Shown here piece by piece: positions 11,391-23,071 of a DNA stretch of 64,000 bases (positions within the stretch are counted from its first letter, which is position 1; every line of letters begins with the position of its first letter). The stretch spans positions 248,001 to 312,000 of the forward strand of contig CP021224.1 of NCBI GenBank assembly GCA_003999685.1. Direction: 5' to 3'. Origin of the DNA: Taiwanofungus camphoratus. Its lineage: Eukaryota; Basidiomycota; Agaricomycetes; Polyporales; Taiwanofungaceae. The notes under the pieces are model-generated. The model did no database searches. It worked only from the letters and a program-made list of their open reading frames with translations, and was not told the origin of the DNA. A program made the position numbers and the translations under genes.

Positions 11391-12096
11391 CTTGCGGGAA
11401 GATCAGTCAGATCACGAAGCGATGTGCATATGGTCCCCAGCGGATGTAAGAGTCAGCCTGTCAACAGCCGCGGCCTACACGAGCAGAGCTGCGAAAAGGC
11501 AACACTCGAACGCTCAGGTCCTCTCAAAGTAATTTCATTGCTAGACAATAGCGGGAAGACGCTACGAACAATAGGTAAACCGGCGTCCCTAACAACGCTC
11601 AGAAGACCTACGCCATCCTTAACAGGCCACATTGACGTACCCTCGAGGGCATTACGGCAGTTACGAGCCTGCGAATTCGACCGAAATCACATGGTCCTGT
11701 GTCTTCTTGACAGTGAGAATGTCCTCAATGTTCTTATCGATAGTAGTCTCCTTCACCCTTGGTTCATCTTTGGCAAATTGGGCAACGAGTATACACATCC
11801 AGGCAGGTCGTATTTACACCCTGACAGCAATAATCGTGCCACCACGCGGGCCAAAGTTTGGCTCGTGGGTAGCAATAGACTGGTGGACAATAGTCGCCGA
11901 CCTCGACGTGACAAGCCGTAGAATGGATCAACTCAGGGGCGTCGATATCGATTCCATATCACTCAATGATTTCCGCTATCTGGTGCGCCACAATGACGGT
12001 GGGAGGAACCGTGGCTGGCTGCTCACGATACCTCCGCGAATAAGCGCATGGTATAAAAGTCCGTATATTACAATGTAATGAAAGATAGAGTTACGA
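11391..12096. other. intergenic between carboxypeptidase and RPT4
   Basis: No gene can be supported here. The plus strand has open frames with no recognisable product. The minus strand has two short frames with protein-like composition, SIATHEPNFGPRGGTIIAVR near 11890-11830 and VAQFAKDEPRVKETTIDK near 11790-11740, in the same frame but separated by a stop. They could be a decayed gene or chance. Confidence 0.4.
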
Positions 12097-13732
12097 TCAT
12101 GCAGAGTACTCCAGTTTGCCTGTAGTGGATCGAGATCAGTATGCAGATACCCAGAAAACATTGTATTCGGGCTTACTCTCATGCTTCTTCGCCTCACCCA
12201 CCTTCCTCGCCGCCTTAGTTAGGTCCTCCTGAGTTACGTACTCCCTATGAAGGCATCAATCGTGAGTATGCGAGGTATGAACAGACAAAAAGATCGTGCC
12301 TGTCATCTCGGATTGCGAACATCCCGGCCTCTGTCACCACGTTCCGCAGGTCGGCACCGTTGAAGCCGTCAGAAAGCTGTCAAATTCGAGATCAGGCACG
12401 CGTCCTGCGCAAGACAATAAACGACCGTACCTTGACGATGGCTTCGTAATCTATGTCCCCACCCTTACTCACAGGCGCGGAATGGATCTTGAGGATCTCT
12501 AATCGCGCTTGCTCATTTGGGAGGGGGACCTCGATCTTGCGGTCTAGTCGCCCAGGCCGGAGAAGGGCGGGATCTAGCGTATCAGGTCTGTTTGTGGCCA
12601 TGATGAGCTTTGTCCGCCCGAGAGAGTCAAAGCCATCCATTTGGTTCAGCAGCTGTTCTCAGTCGAAGCTCAGTGTCATGCATTCGATACAACAAGCTAA
12701 TAAGCGAACATACCTCCATTAATGTCCGTTGGATCTCTCTGTCGGCACTCGTCCCCTCCGAGAAACGTCGCCCCCCAATGGCATCGATCTCATCCATGAA
12801 AATAACGCATGGTTCGTGCTCCCTCGCATACCCGAACATCTCGCGCACCACTCTTGCGGACTCGCCAATGTACTTGTCGACAATTGCAGACGAGACAACT
12901 TTGAGAAAATTTGTATTGAGCGTTGCTGCCACCGCCCGAGCAAGTAGCGTCTTCCCGGTCCCGGGTGGCCCGTACAATAGAACGCCTTTTGGCGGATTGA
13001 TGCCCACTCGTTGGAAGAGCTCGGGATTAAGCAGTGGAAGTTCAATAACCTGCAACGATGAGTGGCAGGTCAAAATCAGCGACGTCAAGCGTGCGTACCT
13101 CTCGCAGCTCTCGGACTTGTTCTCCCAGTCCACCAATACCGGCAAACGTCGCCCCTCCCGGATCCTCTAGACTCATCTTGTACACCAGTGGATCGACCTC
13201 TCGAGGCAAAATGCGCATGATGGTAAGTGTTGTCATATCCAGACTGACTCGTGTTCCCGACTTTAGTTTGGCGACGGGGAGAGTTGGTCGGTACGATACA
13301 ACATAACGTGGTCCAGACGACGCCTTCACAATGACTACATAAGCATGAATCAGCGGCTTCATGAAAAGTGGTCTTGGTGTACTTACATCGCTCATCATCT
13401 AGCTGCTTCATGACCTCACCAATAATCTGTCCCACAGACTGAACGGCTTTGATCTCATCTTCGGTTTTCTCGTAGTCTTTCTCCAAGTCTTTAAGGGCAA
13501 ATCGTACTGCAAATAGAAGTATAAGAATCCCCCTGCGTGTAATGTTCTCATAATCTGACAGCTCACAATTCTTCAGGTTTTCACTACTCGTCTCATGTTG
13601 ACGCATTTTCTGGCGGAAACTCTTTCAGGACTTGAATGCGTCTAAGCACATTAAACCTACCTCTCGGTACGCCCTTAGCGCATCTTGTTTCCGTTGATCC
13701 ATGCTCGCAGAGGAAGCCTGTGGCGAAGACAT
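12097..13732 (-). CDS. RPT4: 26S proteasome regulatory particle ATPase RPT4 (PSMC6)
   Basis: This is one of the six AAA+ ATPases of the proteasome base, which unfolds ubiquitinated substrates and feeds them to the 20S core. The N-terminal coiled coil ([14 protein letters not shown], then [20 protein letters not shown]) and OB domain ([20 protein letters not shown]) precede the AAA domain. Walker A is GPPGTGKT near 12975, Walker B is [12 protein letters not shown] near 12790, and the second region of homology contains [20 protein letters not shown] near 12600-12540. [20 protein letters not shown] and the C-terminal KKHESKLEYSA match RPT4 rather than other RPT subunits. The last intron (around 12116-12175) restores the LEYSA end. 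The start could be at 13732 ([16 protein letters not shown]) or ten codons later. I chose the upstream ATG because the frame is open and short. Confidence 0.95.
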
Positions 13733-13860
13733 GGAGGTTGACGAGCCTATGCAGCAGTACTTGAACGCGGAGACTGGACGCGACGCGCAAGCTTGGGTGA
13801 CGCGTCACTTACATAAGTAAGAAAAAGGGTTGTGTAAAATTGCAAAGATCTTGTTAATAC

Positions 13861-13950
13861 GGCCTGGTGGTCTAGTAGTATGATTCCTTCTTAGGGTTTA
13901 TCTCGAAAATCGGTTGGAGGAGGTCCCGGGTTCAATTCCCGGCTAGGCCC
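13861..13950 (+). tRNA. tRNA-Pro(AGG) with an 18-nt intron
   Basis: The acceptor stem GGCCTGG pairs with CTAGGCC. The D arm is GTCTAGTAGTATGAT. The anticodon stem CCTTC pairs with GGAGG around the loop TTAGGG/T. The T arm is CCGGG-TTCAATT-CCCGG. The anticodon AGG is at 13893-13895. An intron of 18 nt (13897-13914) interrupts the loop after position 37, the canonical place for nuclear tRNA introns. The A box region and a B box (GGTTCAATTCC) are present. A TTTTT run at 13969-13973 fits a polymerase III terminator. This gene marks the left border of the transposon block. Confidence 0.95.
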
Positions 13951-14104
13951 TTGTGTTCATCGTTATGATTTTTAATTTTCACGTGACATTGATGTAGTGC
14001 AAACGATGGTTGTCTGTGTTTTCTCAAATGTTAGACATACATGCCCTACGGAGACCTTCCTTTTATGGCAAGTTGTGGTGCTGTGGTTGCACTTAGATTG
14101 TAGA

Positions 14105-14250
14105 ATATAGTTCAAGGGGTGTAGGCATAGTCATAGATGATATTGCAGGTGTAGATGTAGTTGGAGAAACTAGACAAAGCTTAGAGTGGAGGCTTAGTGA
14201 CTAAGAAAGGTTCCTAAGTTCCTATCCTTAGTACACTATAAGATTGAAGC
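14105..14250 (+). repeat. degenerate LTR-1 fragment
   Basis: The order of short words (GGTGTAGGCATAG, GTGTAGATGTAG, GTGGAGGCTTAG, TTCCTAAG) follows the internal part of the LTR-1 repeat seen near 23840-23950, but is strongly decayed. It begins only about 150 bp after the tRNA. Confidence 0.5.
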
Positions 14251-14392
14251 TATAAGGGAGTTGATATTCTCAAGAGGAGAAAGTATATATCAAGGAGTCT
14301 TTTTTATACACAGTAGTGAAATAATTTTGTTGCATTGCCATGGTCTACTTTTCCTTGTCATCATGATTATGCTCATGGCCCTGGAATGGCCT

Positions 14393-14860
14393 GCTTACCC
14401 TCAAACTCTGACTTATATTGGGCCCTGCTTACACATACCCCTTTACACATACTGATTGCTAATATGATAATAGGTCTGCACCCCCAAAATGCCAATTTTC
14501 AGTTTTCTATGCACTTCTAGGCTACCCCATGGATCATCAGGATGAGGATCCACTGTCCAAGCATTGTAGCATCACCCAAAAATCCTAGTCAATGTGTCAG
14601 TAACATCATTATTCAGACTTCTAATATTGGGAGTTCTACTGCACATTTTAGAAGCTTCTACTACACAGAGTGGTCCCTTATACTTTATGATGCACTCAAT
14701 CAGCTCATTTTATCATCCCTCTTACATCTTCAAGTTCCTCTTATTGGCCTAGAGAAATTGAGCAGAAACACTTTAGTTTTTGGCCCTCAATCCTCAGTCC
14801 TTCAGTTTTTAATCTTCAGTTTTTGACTTTGGTTATTGGTCTCTCAGGCTGAAGTTCCAG
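14393..14860. repeat. LTR-3 fragment interrupted by a reverse LTR-4 fragment
   Basis: Bases 14393-14466 resemble the LTR-3 segment GGGCCCTGCTTACAC ... TACTGATTGCTAATAT. From 14467 the sequence follows the reverse complement of LTR-4 near 27390-27750, sharing for example CATCATTATTCAGACTTC and CAGTTTTCTATGCAC. Both pieces are old and CpG-poor. Confidence 0.6.
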
Positions 14861-15030
14861 CCTCTTGCCCTTGATGCACACATGGTCCCCTCACATTGCC
14901 TAGATCTCCAACACATTGGCTTGATCATCCAGTGCTGCCAGATCCCTTTTTTCTCTCAAGTGTGGCTAAGTAGTCTGTCTTTTCTAGTGATAATCTCCAA
15001 ATCAGCATTCCTTCTCTTGTGTCATCTTCC

Positions 15031-15073
15031 AAATCGGTTGGAGGAGGTCCCAGGTTCGACTCCTGGCTAGGCC
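15031..15073 (+). repeat. copy of the 3' half of tRNA-Pro including part of its intron
   Basis: The sequence shares 21 consecutive bases with the real tRNA at 13910-13930, including the end of the tRNA intron. It then continues with a T arm (CCAGG-TTCGACT-CCTGG) and CTAGGCC. Compensating changes keep the T-arm stem paired, and the B box is the consensus GGTTCGACTCC. There is no 5' half. Confidence 0.85.
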
Positions 15074-15094
15074 TGAGCTTTTGCTTATTGTCAA

Positions 15095-17565
15095 GTGATT
15101 GCGATTGTGTACTGTTTGCATGTTTTTCTCTGTTATAAATTTCATATTTTCTCTTCTTCGCACTTCACATTAAAACTTATTCATCTAATCTTACTGTGTA
15201 CAATGCAGTGCCCTGCCATCACTTCTGCAGACTCCACAATGTTCCAGATACTGGCGGCTATGCTAGGTAATACAAGGGTGCTTCTGGCAACAGTAAAACT
15301 GATTGGCAAGCAAGGCAGGAAGGGAAAGATGGCAGATCCAATTGTAAGTGCAAGTACATGATGCATCAACAATGCAAACTGATGACACAAACCTGACATT
15401 TGAACCAACAACAAAGCCATTACCTGCAGCCCAATGGCTGCTTGCTGGAGAGAGAGCACTTCCCACTGCATTGACAATGATCTGTACAGAAAATGACAAT
15501 CCCATGGCCAATGGAGTGGAAGCCAACATCATCATGGAAAATCCTGGCAAGCGGGACAGGTCAGCTGTGATTGAGCTAGATAGTGCAGAAGATGAGCTGG
15601 AGGCAAGTTATCACTCCCTTATCAATACAGATGCACACTGTGATGCCCATACTGCCCAAACAGAAGAAAAAGGTGAAAAAGGTGTGCATATACTCAAGGG
15701 TGCATTTGAATGTCTCATTTATAGTCCATCTGTGTAGCCCAAATCAATGTCAAAAGCCTCAGGCAAGGTGCATGATTGTTTCAGATTCTAAGCAAGGTTG
15801 CAGGACTGACAAAAGCATACTAGGCAAAGGCTGAGTATATGTCGTCTAACCATAAGATGATTGCCAAGATATTGCAGACAGTGACAAGAATGTGAGTGTC
15901 TCAAAACAATTCACATCACATTGCCATGTGAACAATGACAATAGGCTGCCCCTGTGAAACAGGTAAATGACCAGGTGGTGGAATCTAGCTTTGCAGTGAA
16001 TGATTGATGTCTGGTCTCATAGACCAAACATGGATGCCTCAAAACTCAGTCGGGATCTCAGAATACAGCTGCACCTGCAAACAAGGACTACACATTGACT
16101 ATGGTGCACAATGCTAGCTTGCTGTCCTAGTTATGTATTGCTGACAGTACTTTAGTTGGTCGATCTGGAACATTTGCGGTTGTGAGCCTACCAGGCTGTC
16201 ACCAAGCACTACTGTGTCATAATGGACAATCAAGCTGAACAGATATGCTTGCATTCACAGTTACAAGTCAATGCTAGCATAGTGAACACTAACAATCAGA
16301 TAGTGCTCCACCATCATTGAGAAGGCTTTGCCATCTCACGCTGATTTGCAAATGCACAGGATGAGTATCTCTTGCCTGAAGATTCCCCCTATTTGATGGA
16401 CCTCAACTTGTTCACTGTTGATCTTCATCATTTTGCCTCCAGTCTATACCATCCATACAAAACCATGTATCTAAAATTTCCCCCTCCATCTGAGCCTTCC
16501 TCTCAGCATGGCCAACCTCAGTTTCTCAATGTGGCCACTTTTCCTCAAGAAAGTCCTGATCAAACTCTTGTTGAAGTGTTGGCTCAAACATTTGATTAAC
16601 AGACCATCAACGAGGTCTGATTGATTGCAGCGCTTTTTCTCTCACATATTGTGACTTCTCTGCCTTGTTGTTTCTTTCTTGCACATATAAATCTGTGTAT
16701 CTGAAATTTCCCTCTTCATCTGAGCCTTCCTTTGTGCAAGGCCAACCCCAGTTTCTTGATTTGGCCACTTTTCCTCCATGTTGCTGCATCACATAAGGAG
16801 TCATGCCTTGTACATATGTTATTGTGTTCCAAATGAACACATTGGTGGACTATGATACATAGGTTTCAATATACTATTTACAAAGGCACTTGAGTGGGGA
16901 ACAAGAATTCTGGAACAATATCACTGAAAACTGAGGCTGAAGGTGTCACCTCCAAAGCAAAATTGTGCATTGAACTGAGTGTGGCAGTGAGAGCATCATA
17001 CAATTCAAGAGGGAGAACCAGAGGTGTGACAGTATCATGCAGGGCCTTGTGAGGTGTGAGGTCAACTTGACATCCTGTGTGCACAACTCGAACAATCTTA
17101 TCATGAGTTAGATTGTTGTTACAACACTAAAAGCATCAAACTGAGCACACAGGCCGATGCATACATCAGTGATGACTGACCGTGGAGCAAATGCTGCTGC
17201 ACAGGCATGGGTCATCTGCATGGTCTGTGCTCTCATACAAATGCCTTTTGAGGCTGTGCTTGGTGTACCTATGCACCATTGAGCTGTGAGAATACTGTGA
17301 TTCAGCATGATGGCACACCTCTATGTACTGCATCCATCAAGCCTGCACAAGAGACAACCATTGATCCATCTTTTCCCAGACATAGTGTCACCATTTTCCC
17401 AGAAGCACTTGATCTGTAAATAAATAGTATGATACTTATGGCTGGATAAATGGGTCACATTCAACCATGAGAATTAGCAGGACAGAGTTGACTTGCATAT
17501 GTTTCACTTGCTTGCTTGGGAGATACAATTTTGCCAGCATGCTGTCCTCTGTGGTTGGATCACAG
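15095..17565. other. CpG-poor decayed repeat DNA with coding-like remnants
   Basis: No intact gene is seen. Two overlapping plus-strand frames (15095-15361 and 15348-15737) have protein-like composition, for example TTKPLPAAQWLLAGERALPT and SAVIELDSAEDELE, but I cannot assign a family. Another frame (16372-16599) lies next to a direct repeat. CpG is nearly absent throughout, unlike flanking host genes. The likely origin is an old transposon of unknown type. Confidence 0.5.
16461..16780 (+). repeat. direct repeat of about 90 bp, two copies
   Basis: Copies near 16465-16552 and 16690-16778 share CATCTGAGCCTTCCT, GGCCAACC and GTTTCT...GGCCACTTTTCCTC in the same order and orientation, about 225 bp apart. 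Confidence 0.8.
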
Positions 17566-17846
17566 TGATATGACCTAGGGGACCCTGGAACCTAGAGAGT
17601 GCTCTGAAATGTGACTAGGAAGCAGTGGAGTGAACTATAGGGATGTGAGAATGGGAGTCACAACCTGTATGGTACTGGGAGACCTATATGTCTTGTTTTT
17701 GTGAGCAAGGGAGTAAGGGGTCAAGGGTCTTGCGCAACAGGATCTTGCTCCTATGTGCTAGATGATTCCAAAGACCTTGCAAGGTCCTCTGAAGTGTGTG
17801 AAGTCCTTCAAAGATCTGCAAAGTCCTTCAAAGTCTTGGCTAAAAT

Positions 17847-18389
17847 TGATACAATTTCTTTCATCACATATCTTATCGGTCAGACCTCGGATCGGTCCCA
17901 TGATCTTTCGCTTCTAGGGCAGGCCTCGGGTAGGCCCAGTTTCTTTGCGCAGCATCTTGACTCATCGCTGCTTACGGTACGGGCCCCGGTTACTCATGGA
18001 CACTGACTCATATCGGGCCCCGCTTACACCTTCCGTCTTACGCTTACTGATTGCTAATACGGCCCGATGACTCATATTGCCTTACTTACGCTTACTCATG
18101 CTGATTCTTAGACCACGTGCCATGGTCCGTGCACAGAGTAGAATATGTATATAAGGCCCTGTACTTTGTAGGTTGGACCTTAAGTTCGATCTGGTTACCA
18201 AGTAGCTAGTTACCACTAGCAATCTTATACTCGTATCTTGCGACCTCTCGCTTCGTACTTGAGTACTCGCTCGACTCTATCGACTTCGCCCAGGAGGACA
18301 TACGCAGTGTCCATAAAGCCTCACTACTATCACTAGTAGCCAGGTCCTCATGTTCGAGGCTTTTCAGTCGTTGATACCAGTTTGTATCA
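17847..18389 (+). mobile_element. solo LTR-3 copy with 5-bp target duplication
   Basis: The ends are TGATACAA...TTGTATCA. The direct duplication AAAAT flanks it at 17842-17846 and 18390-18394, inside the old LTR-1. It carries a TATA-like TATATAAGG and shares the GGACCTTAAGTTCGATCTGG block with the 5' LTR of the gypsy element at 26253. Confidence 0.85.
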
Positions 18390-18907
18390 AAAATGCGCTA
18401 TCTGACTTTGTAGGTTTGCTAAGAGTTAGGAGGCAATAGGTCGATGGAATAGAGGTCCAAGTAGGTCGCAAACGATGCTAGACTTCTCCAAAGTCTTTAG
18501 CTAAAGTTAGCTAAGAAGGTCAACACTTTGAAGTTTGTAGAGCAAAGTATGAGAAATTGGACTGGTGTGAGGACCTATACAAAAGGTCAGATGGTTTATG
18601 GAGTGTATACTGGGAGTTTGTAGGGGGATTGCAAGGTCGCTGAATGCTTCAAAGTATCTGCTAGCTTCAAGGCATAGGTTGGGAAGTTTGAGAGCATAAG
18701 AGGTGTGATATAATCTGAATTGGAGGCTATAGGAGGATCACAGTGATATCATAGAATGTAGGGATGACACAACGTGAGCCTTTGGGTATAACTAAGGTGG
18801 AGGCCCACTGAATAAGTGATATAGGGTGTACTGAAGGGTGTGACGTCACATTGACTTTGTGGATCATAGTGCGTAGTTTGAGGGGTGTAGACGTAGTTTG
18901 TATGTAT

Positions 18908-19299
18908 TGATACAAATTGGTATCTTGGACTGCTATCCAGTATAGAAGGACTGACCACAACAGAGGGTGGCGAGGACTTATGGACAATATAGTCTGAGTG
19001 TTGTGAGGTTCAAGAGTGTCGAGCCAAGCGGTAGCAAGACACAAATATGAAATGGTAACCAGATTGAACTTAAGGTCCGATCTAACTAATACATGCCTAT
19101 ATATACTAATACAGACAACGAGCACAGACAAAGTACTACACTAGGGCAGGCGGTCTGTCAAGTGGTAAAACTAATGGTACAAAGATGATATGAGTCATTG
19201 GGCCATATTAGCAATCAGTATGCGTAAAGTGAAATGTGTAAGCAGGGCCCGATATGAGTCAGAGTCTATGAGATAAGCATAATGTGGGTAATTGTTTCA
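18908..19299 (-). mobile_element. solo LTR-3 copy, reverse orientation
   Basis: It is read in reverse from TGAAACAATTACCC at 19299 to TTTGTATCA at 18908, about 392 bp, and is highly similar to the 5' LTR of the gypsy element at 26253-28086. The flanks TGTAT and GGTAT agree at four of five bases. It interrupts the old LTR-1. Confidence 0.85.
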
Positions 19300-19376
19300 G
19301 GTATATTGTGAGCATAGACATAGTTTAGAGACACTGAAATGGAGCTAGGGTTGAGACTTTAGGGGCTTAGAACTGT

Positions 19377-20415
19377 TGACACACACTATAACACTCCAAC
19401 CCCTAACTGGGTACGACCTAGAGAAGCTGAAAGGCTATAGAGCTTGTTAGTATGCAAGGTGAGTCAGCAGCAAAGGGTTCCTGATCTCAAATTGGTCTAG
19501 AAACATCTTTAAAGGTCTTCGATGATCTACGACGTGTGTTGTGACTGCTTGATGTAGCTTCGATGTGCTACTATGCTGTACTGTACTAGTGGGAGACTAA
19601 ATGTGTAGACTTAGCTGATACGCAGTCCTTCAATTACTGTAGAAGACGGGCTTGGGTTAGAGACGAGATGCTAGCGCAACCCTTCGATGTGACTCGAAGA
19701 TGGACGTAAGTCTGAACGCAACTCTTCAACGGATGTCAAAGACGGACTGAACACAACCCCTCAAGATACTGTAGAAGGCGGATAGTAGACGCAACTCTTC
19801 AAGTGTAATCAAAGACAGAAAGATGCAGTAGAACGCTGTAGAAGACTGAATCGAAGGGGCTCTTCTTGAGCTCTGCAGGATGGGGGAAAACTTCTCTGTT
19901 GTTCCAAGACACCATACATCACGTTTATACTACTGTACTATAATGTAAGGTGCACCAGGAGTGGTGTAGTACAAGTGGCATCCTAACTACGTGCGTACTA
20001 TGAACTACGGAGTTGCTCGTAGAGGGAGTGGCTACTGTACTGATGTCACTAAAAAGGCTGAGACAAAGGAATGTACATAAAATAGACTAAGATGAAACCT
20101 GTGGCCATAGCATTATTGAGTGCATTGAGTGGCATGTCGAAGCTGATTGAGTGATATTGGGGTGGCATGACTGGTCACATGTAAGGACCTTTGAGTGGCA
20201 ACTGCGTGTGGCATATTGTGCGTAGAGAGAATGGTGCACTGGAACGTTGGACCAGAATTGATGGAGCGGCTGTGGCATGATTTGAAGCTATTGGAGAGCT
20301 TTATGGTGGCTTTTCGGGCTGTATCGGATGCGTTGAGTGGCGTTGAAGACATGACTAAGGTCCTAGGGTCGAGTAAGGGTGCTCCATGGGGCCTAGAAGG
20401 GCCTGGCACCTATCA
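19377..20415 (+). mobile_element. solo LTR-2 copy A
   Basis: It begins TGACACACACTATAACACTCC and ends GGGCCTGGCACCTATCA, about 1.04 kb with TG...CA ends. The same family recurs at 20440 and at 39679-40203. It is inserted in the old LTR-1 copy. Confidence 0.8.
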
Positions 20416-20767
20416 CCATTTCTAAGATTGCACTCACGGTGATACAGACTATAACACTCCAACCCCTGACTGGGTACCTAGAGAAGCTGGAAGGCTATAG
20501 TACTAGTTTAGTGTGCAGGGGAGAGTCAGCAGCAAAGGGTTCCCAATCTCAAATGGGTCGAGAGATGTCTACGAAGGTCTTCGATGACCTACAACGTGTG
20601 TCATGACTGCTCGACGTAGCTTCAATGTGCTACTATGCTGTACTGTACTAAGGGGAGGCTTAAACAGGAGGACTTAGCTGATATGCAGCCCTTCAATTAC
20701 TGTAGAAGGTGGACTTTGGTTAGAGATGAGATGTTTAGCGCAACCCTTTGATGTGACTCGAAGGTGG

Positions 20768-22529
20768 TGATGAGTCCTGTAGCCTCCTGGGCCCTGAATC
20801 ACGATTTTAGGAGCTTTCCACCCCTAACAGACCATCCTATGACTCTTCTACAGCCTACGACGGGTGGAATAGGTTCCTATAATGTTCCTAACACCTCCTG
20901 TCCTTCCTAAACCCTTCTAACCCCCTACGAAGTCCTGCGAAGTCACACGAGGTGCTACGAGGTTTCGAACACTAGCCACAAAGTCCCTAACTCCTGCTAA
21001 GTCCACTATCAGACACTGCCGGCCCTCTTATACTGTTCTATTGGATCTAGGTCCCAGCTACTACGTCACTCATCCCGGGCTTAGCTAAGAAGTCTTAGCT
21101 AAGTCTCTCCTAGCTCTTGTGATTGCAGCCACCTCCGATAGGCTCCGAAACGGTCCGAAGTTCTGAAGGCTGGACTTAGGAAGCCTTGTGCACCCCATGG
21201 GCCTCGATCCTATGCCGTAAGGTTCTCCTATGGTGCATCCATATGATCCTTCACCCATTTAGGACACCTCCTATCCCAATTAGGTCAAGTCCCACTGCTA
21301 GAAACTTCGTATGCTCTTAGCCCACTAAGATAGTTGATCACAGTGCATGGCTGCTCTCGGATAGTCATCCCGCCCTCATGAATGAACTTGGTCACCTTTC
21401 TACCATACGTAGTTCCCCTGTTTCAGTTCCTATTTAGTTCCTATCCTCCTTGTGTTCACTTCGGAGCCCATGCGCTGTAGTACACATTTTGGACTCGTAA
21501 GGATCACTTCACGCAAGAATAGTTCACCTCACGCTCCCCTATTTAGTCAGAGGTAGTTTACTATGTACCAGAGAGACCCCTCAGTGCACACTTCTCCCTT
21601 TGGAATACCAGTTCCCCTGTAGCTCTGATCTCAGAGAAGTGCCGCGAGTACAATCTTAGGAATGGTCCTAAGGCCCCTAAGTCTCCACCCCAGCTCCGTT
21701 TCAGTACCTTTGAACTACGTCTACGCTCACGATATATCTACGAACCATGTCTACGCTTCCCAAACTACGCACTACGATCCACGAAGTTGCCGTGACTTTG
21801 CACTCTTCAGCACATCTTATAGCACCTATCCAGTGGGCCTCCACCATAGTTATACCCTTAGGCTCACGTTGCATCATCCCTACGTCCTACGAATAGCCCT
21901 ACAACTCTCCTATAGCCTTCATTTCAGGCTATAGTACATCCCCCTACACCTGCGAACCACCCGACCTACGCCTCGAAGTCATCAGACACTTCGGAACTTC
22001 CAGCGATCTCGTCCTCCCATCCTTATTCCAAGTATTAGCCCTCCGAACCATCCGACCTCTTCTACAGGTCTCCTATGCTAGCCAAATCTCGCCCACCTCG
22101 CTCTAACAAGCCCCAAAGCCTTACACCCTTTAGCTAACTCTAGTAAAAGACTTCGCAGCAGTCTCGTACCCTCTGCCACTTAGTTGAAACTATAGTCTAT
22201 TGGCTTATTGCTCCCTAAACCCCATACAGCCTATGAAGTCAGCTTGTGCGCTTTAGCTAAAACTTCGAAGGACTTTGCAGAACCTCGAAGGACTTCGCGC
22301 ACTTCGGAGGGCCTCGCAAGGCCTTAGGGATCGTATAGCACTTAGAAACAAGATCCTGTCGCGCAGGACCCTTGGCCCCTTACTCCCTCACTTACAAAAA
22401 CAAGACATACAGGTTTCCCGGTATCATACAGGTTGTAGCTCCTCCCCTCACATCCCCACAGTTCACACACTACCTCTCAGCCACGTTGCGGAGCACTCCC
22501 TAGGTACCAGGGTCCCCTAGGTCGTATCA
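20768..22529 (-). mobile_element. young solo LTR-1 copy, reverse orientation
   Basis: The LTR is 1762 bp with ends TGATACGACC...GGACTCATCA, read on the minus strand. The 4-bp word GTGG flanks both sides, compatible with a target duplication in LTR-2. It forms an inverted pair with 23072-24836 around a 542-bp spacer. Confidence 0.85.
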
Positions 22530-23071
22530 GTGGACGTAAGACTGAGCGCAACCCTTCAACAGAGGTCGAAAATGGGCAAGACACAACCCTTCAAGAGACT
22601 GTAGAAGGCGGAGTGTAGACACAACTCTTCGAACATAATCAAAGACAGAAAGAAGCTGTAGAACGCAGTAGGAGACTGTGTCAAAGGTGCTCTTCTTGAG
22701 CTCTGCAGAATGGGGGAAAACTTCTCTATTGGTCCAAGACGTCGTACATCATGTTTATACTACTTTACTATAATGTAGGGCACATCGGGAGTGGCGTAGT
22801 ACAAGTGGCATCCTAACTACTTGTGTACTATGAACTATGGAGTGGCCTGTAGAGGGAGTGGCTACTGTAATTGACGTCACTAGTAAGGCTAAGATAAAGG
22901 AACATACATAGACTAAGATGACACCTGTGGCTGTAGCGTTATTGAGTGCATTGAGTGGCACGTTGAAGCTGATCGAGTGATATCAGGGTGGCGAAACTGG
23001 TCACGTGCGAGGACTTTAGTGGTGACTGCGTGTGGTGCATTGTGTGTAGAGAGAACTGTGCACTGGAACAT

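Noticed and set aside
11424-12078. Plus-strand open frames of 165 and 148 codons between carboxypeptidase and RPT4
   Set aside because: The composition is not protein-like, no family words are seen, and they overlap presumed promoter and 3' UTR sequence of minus-strand genes.
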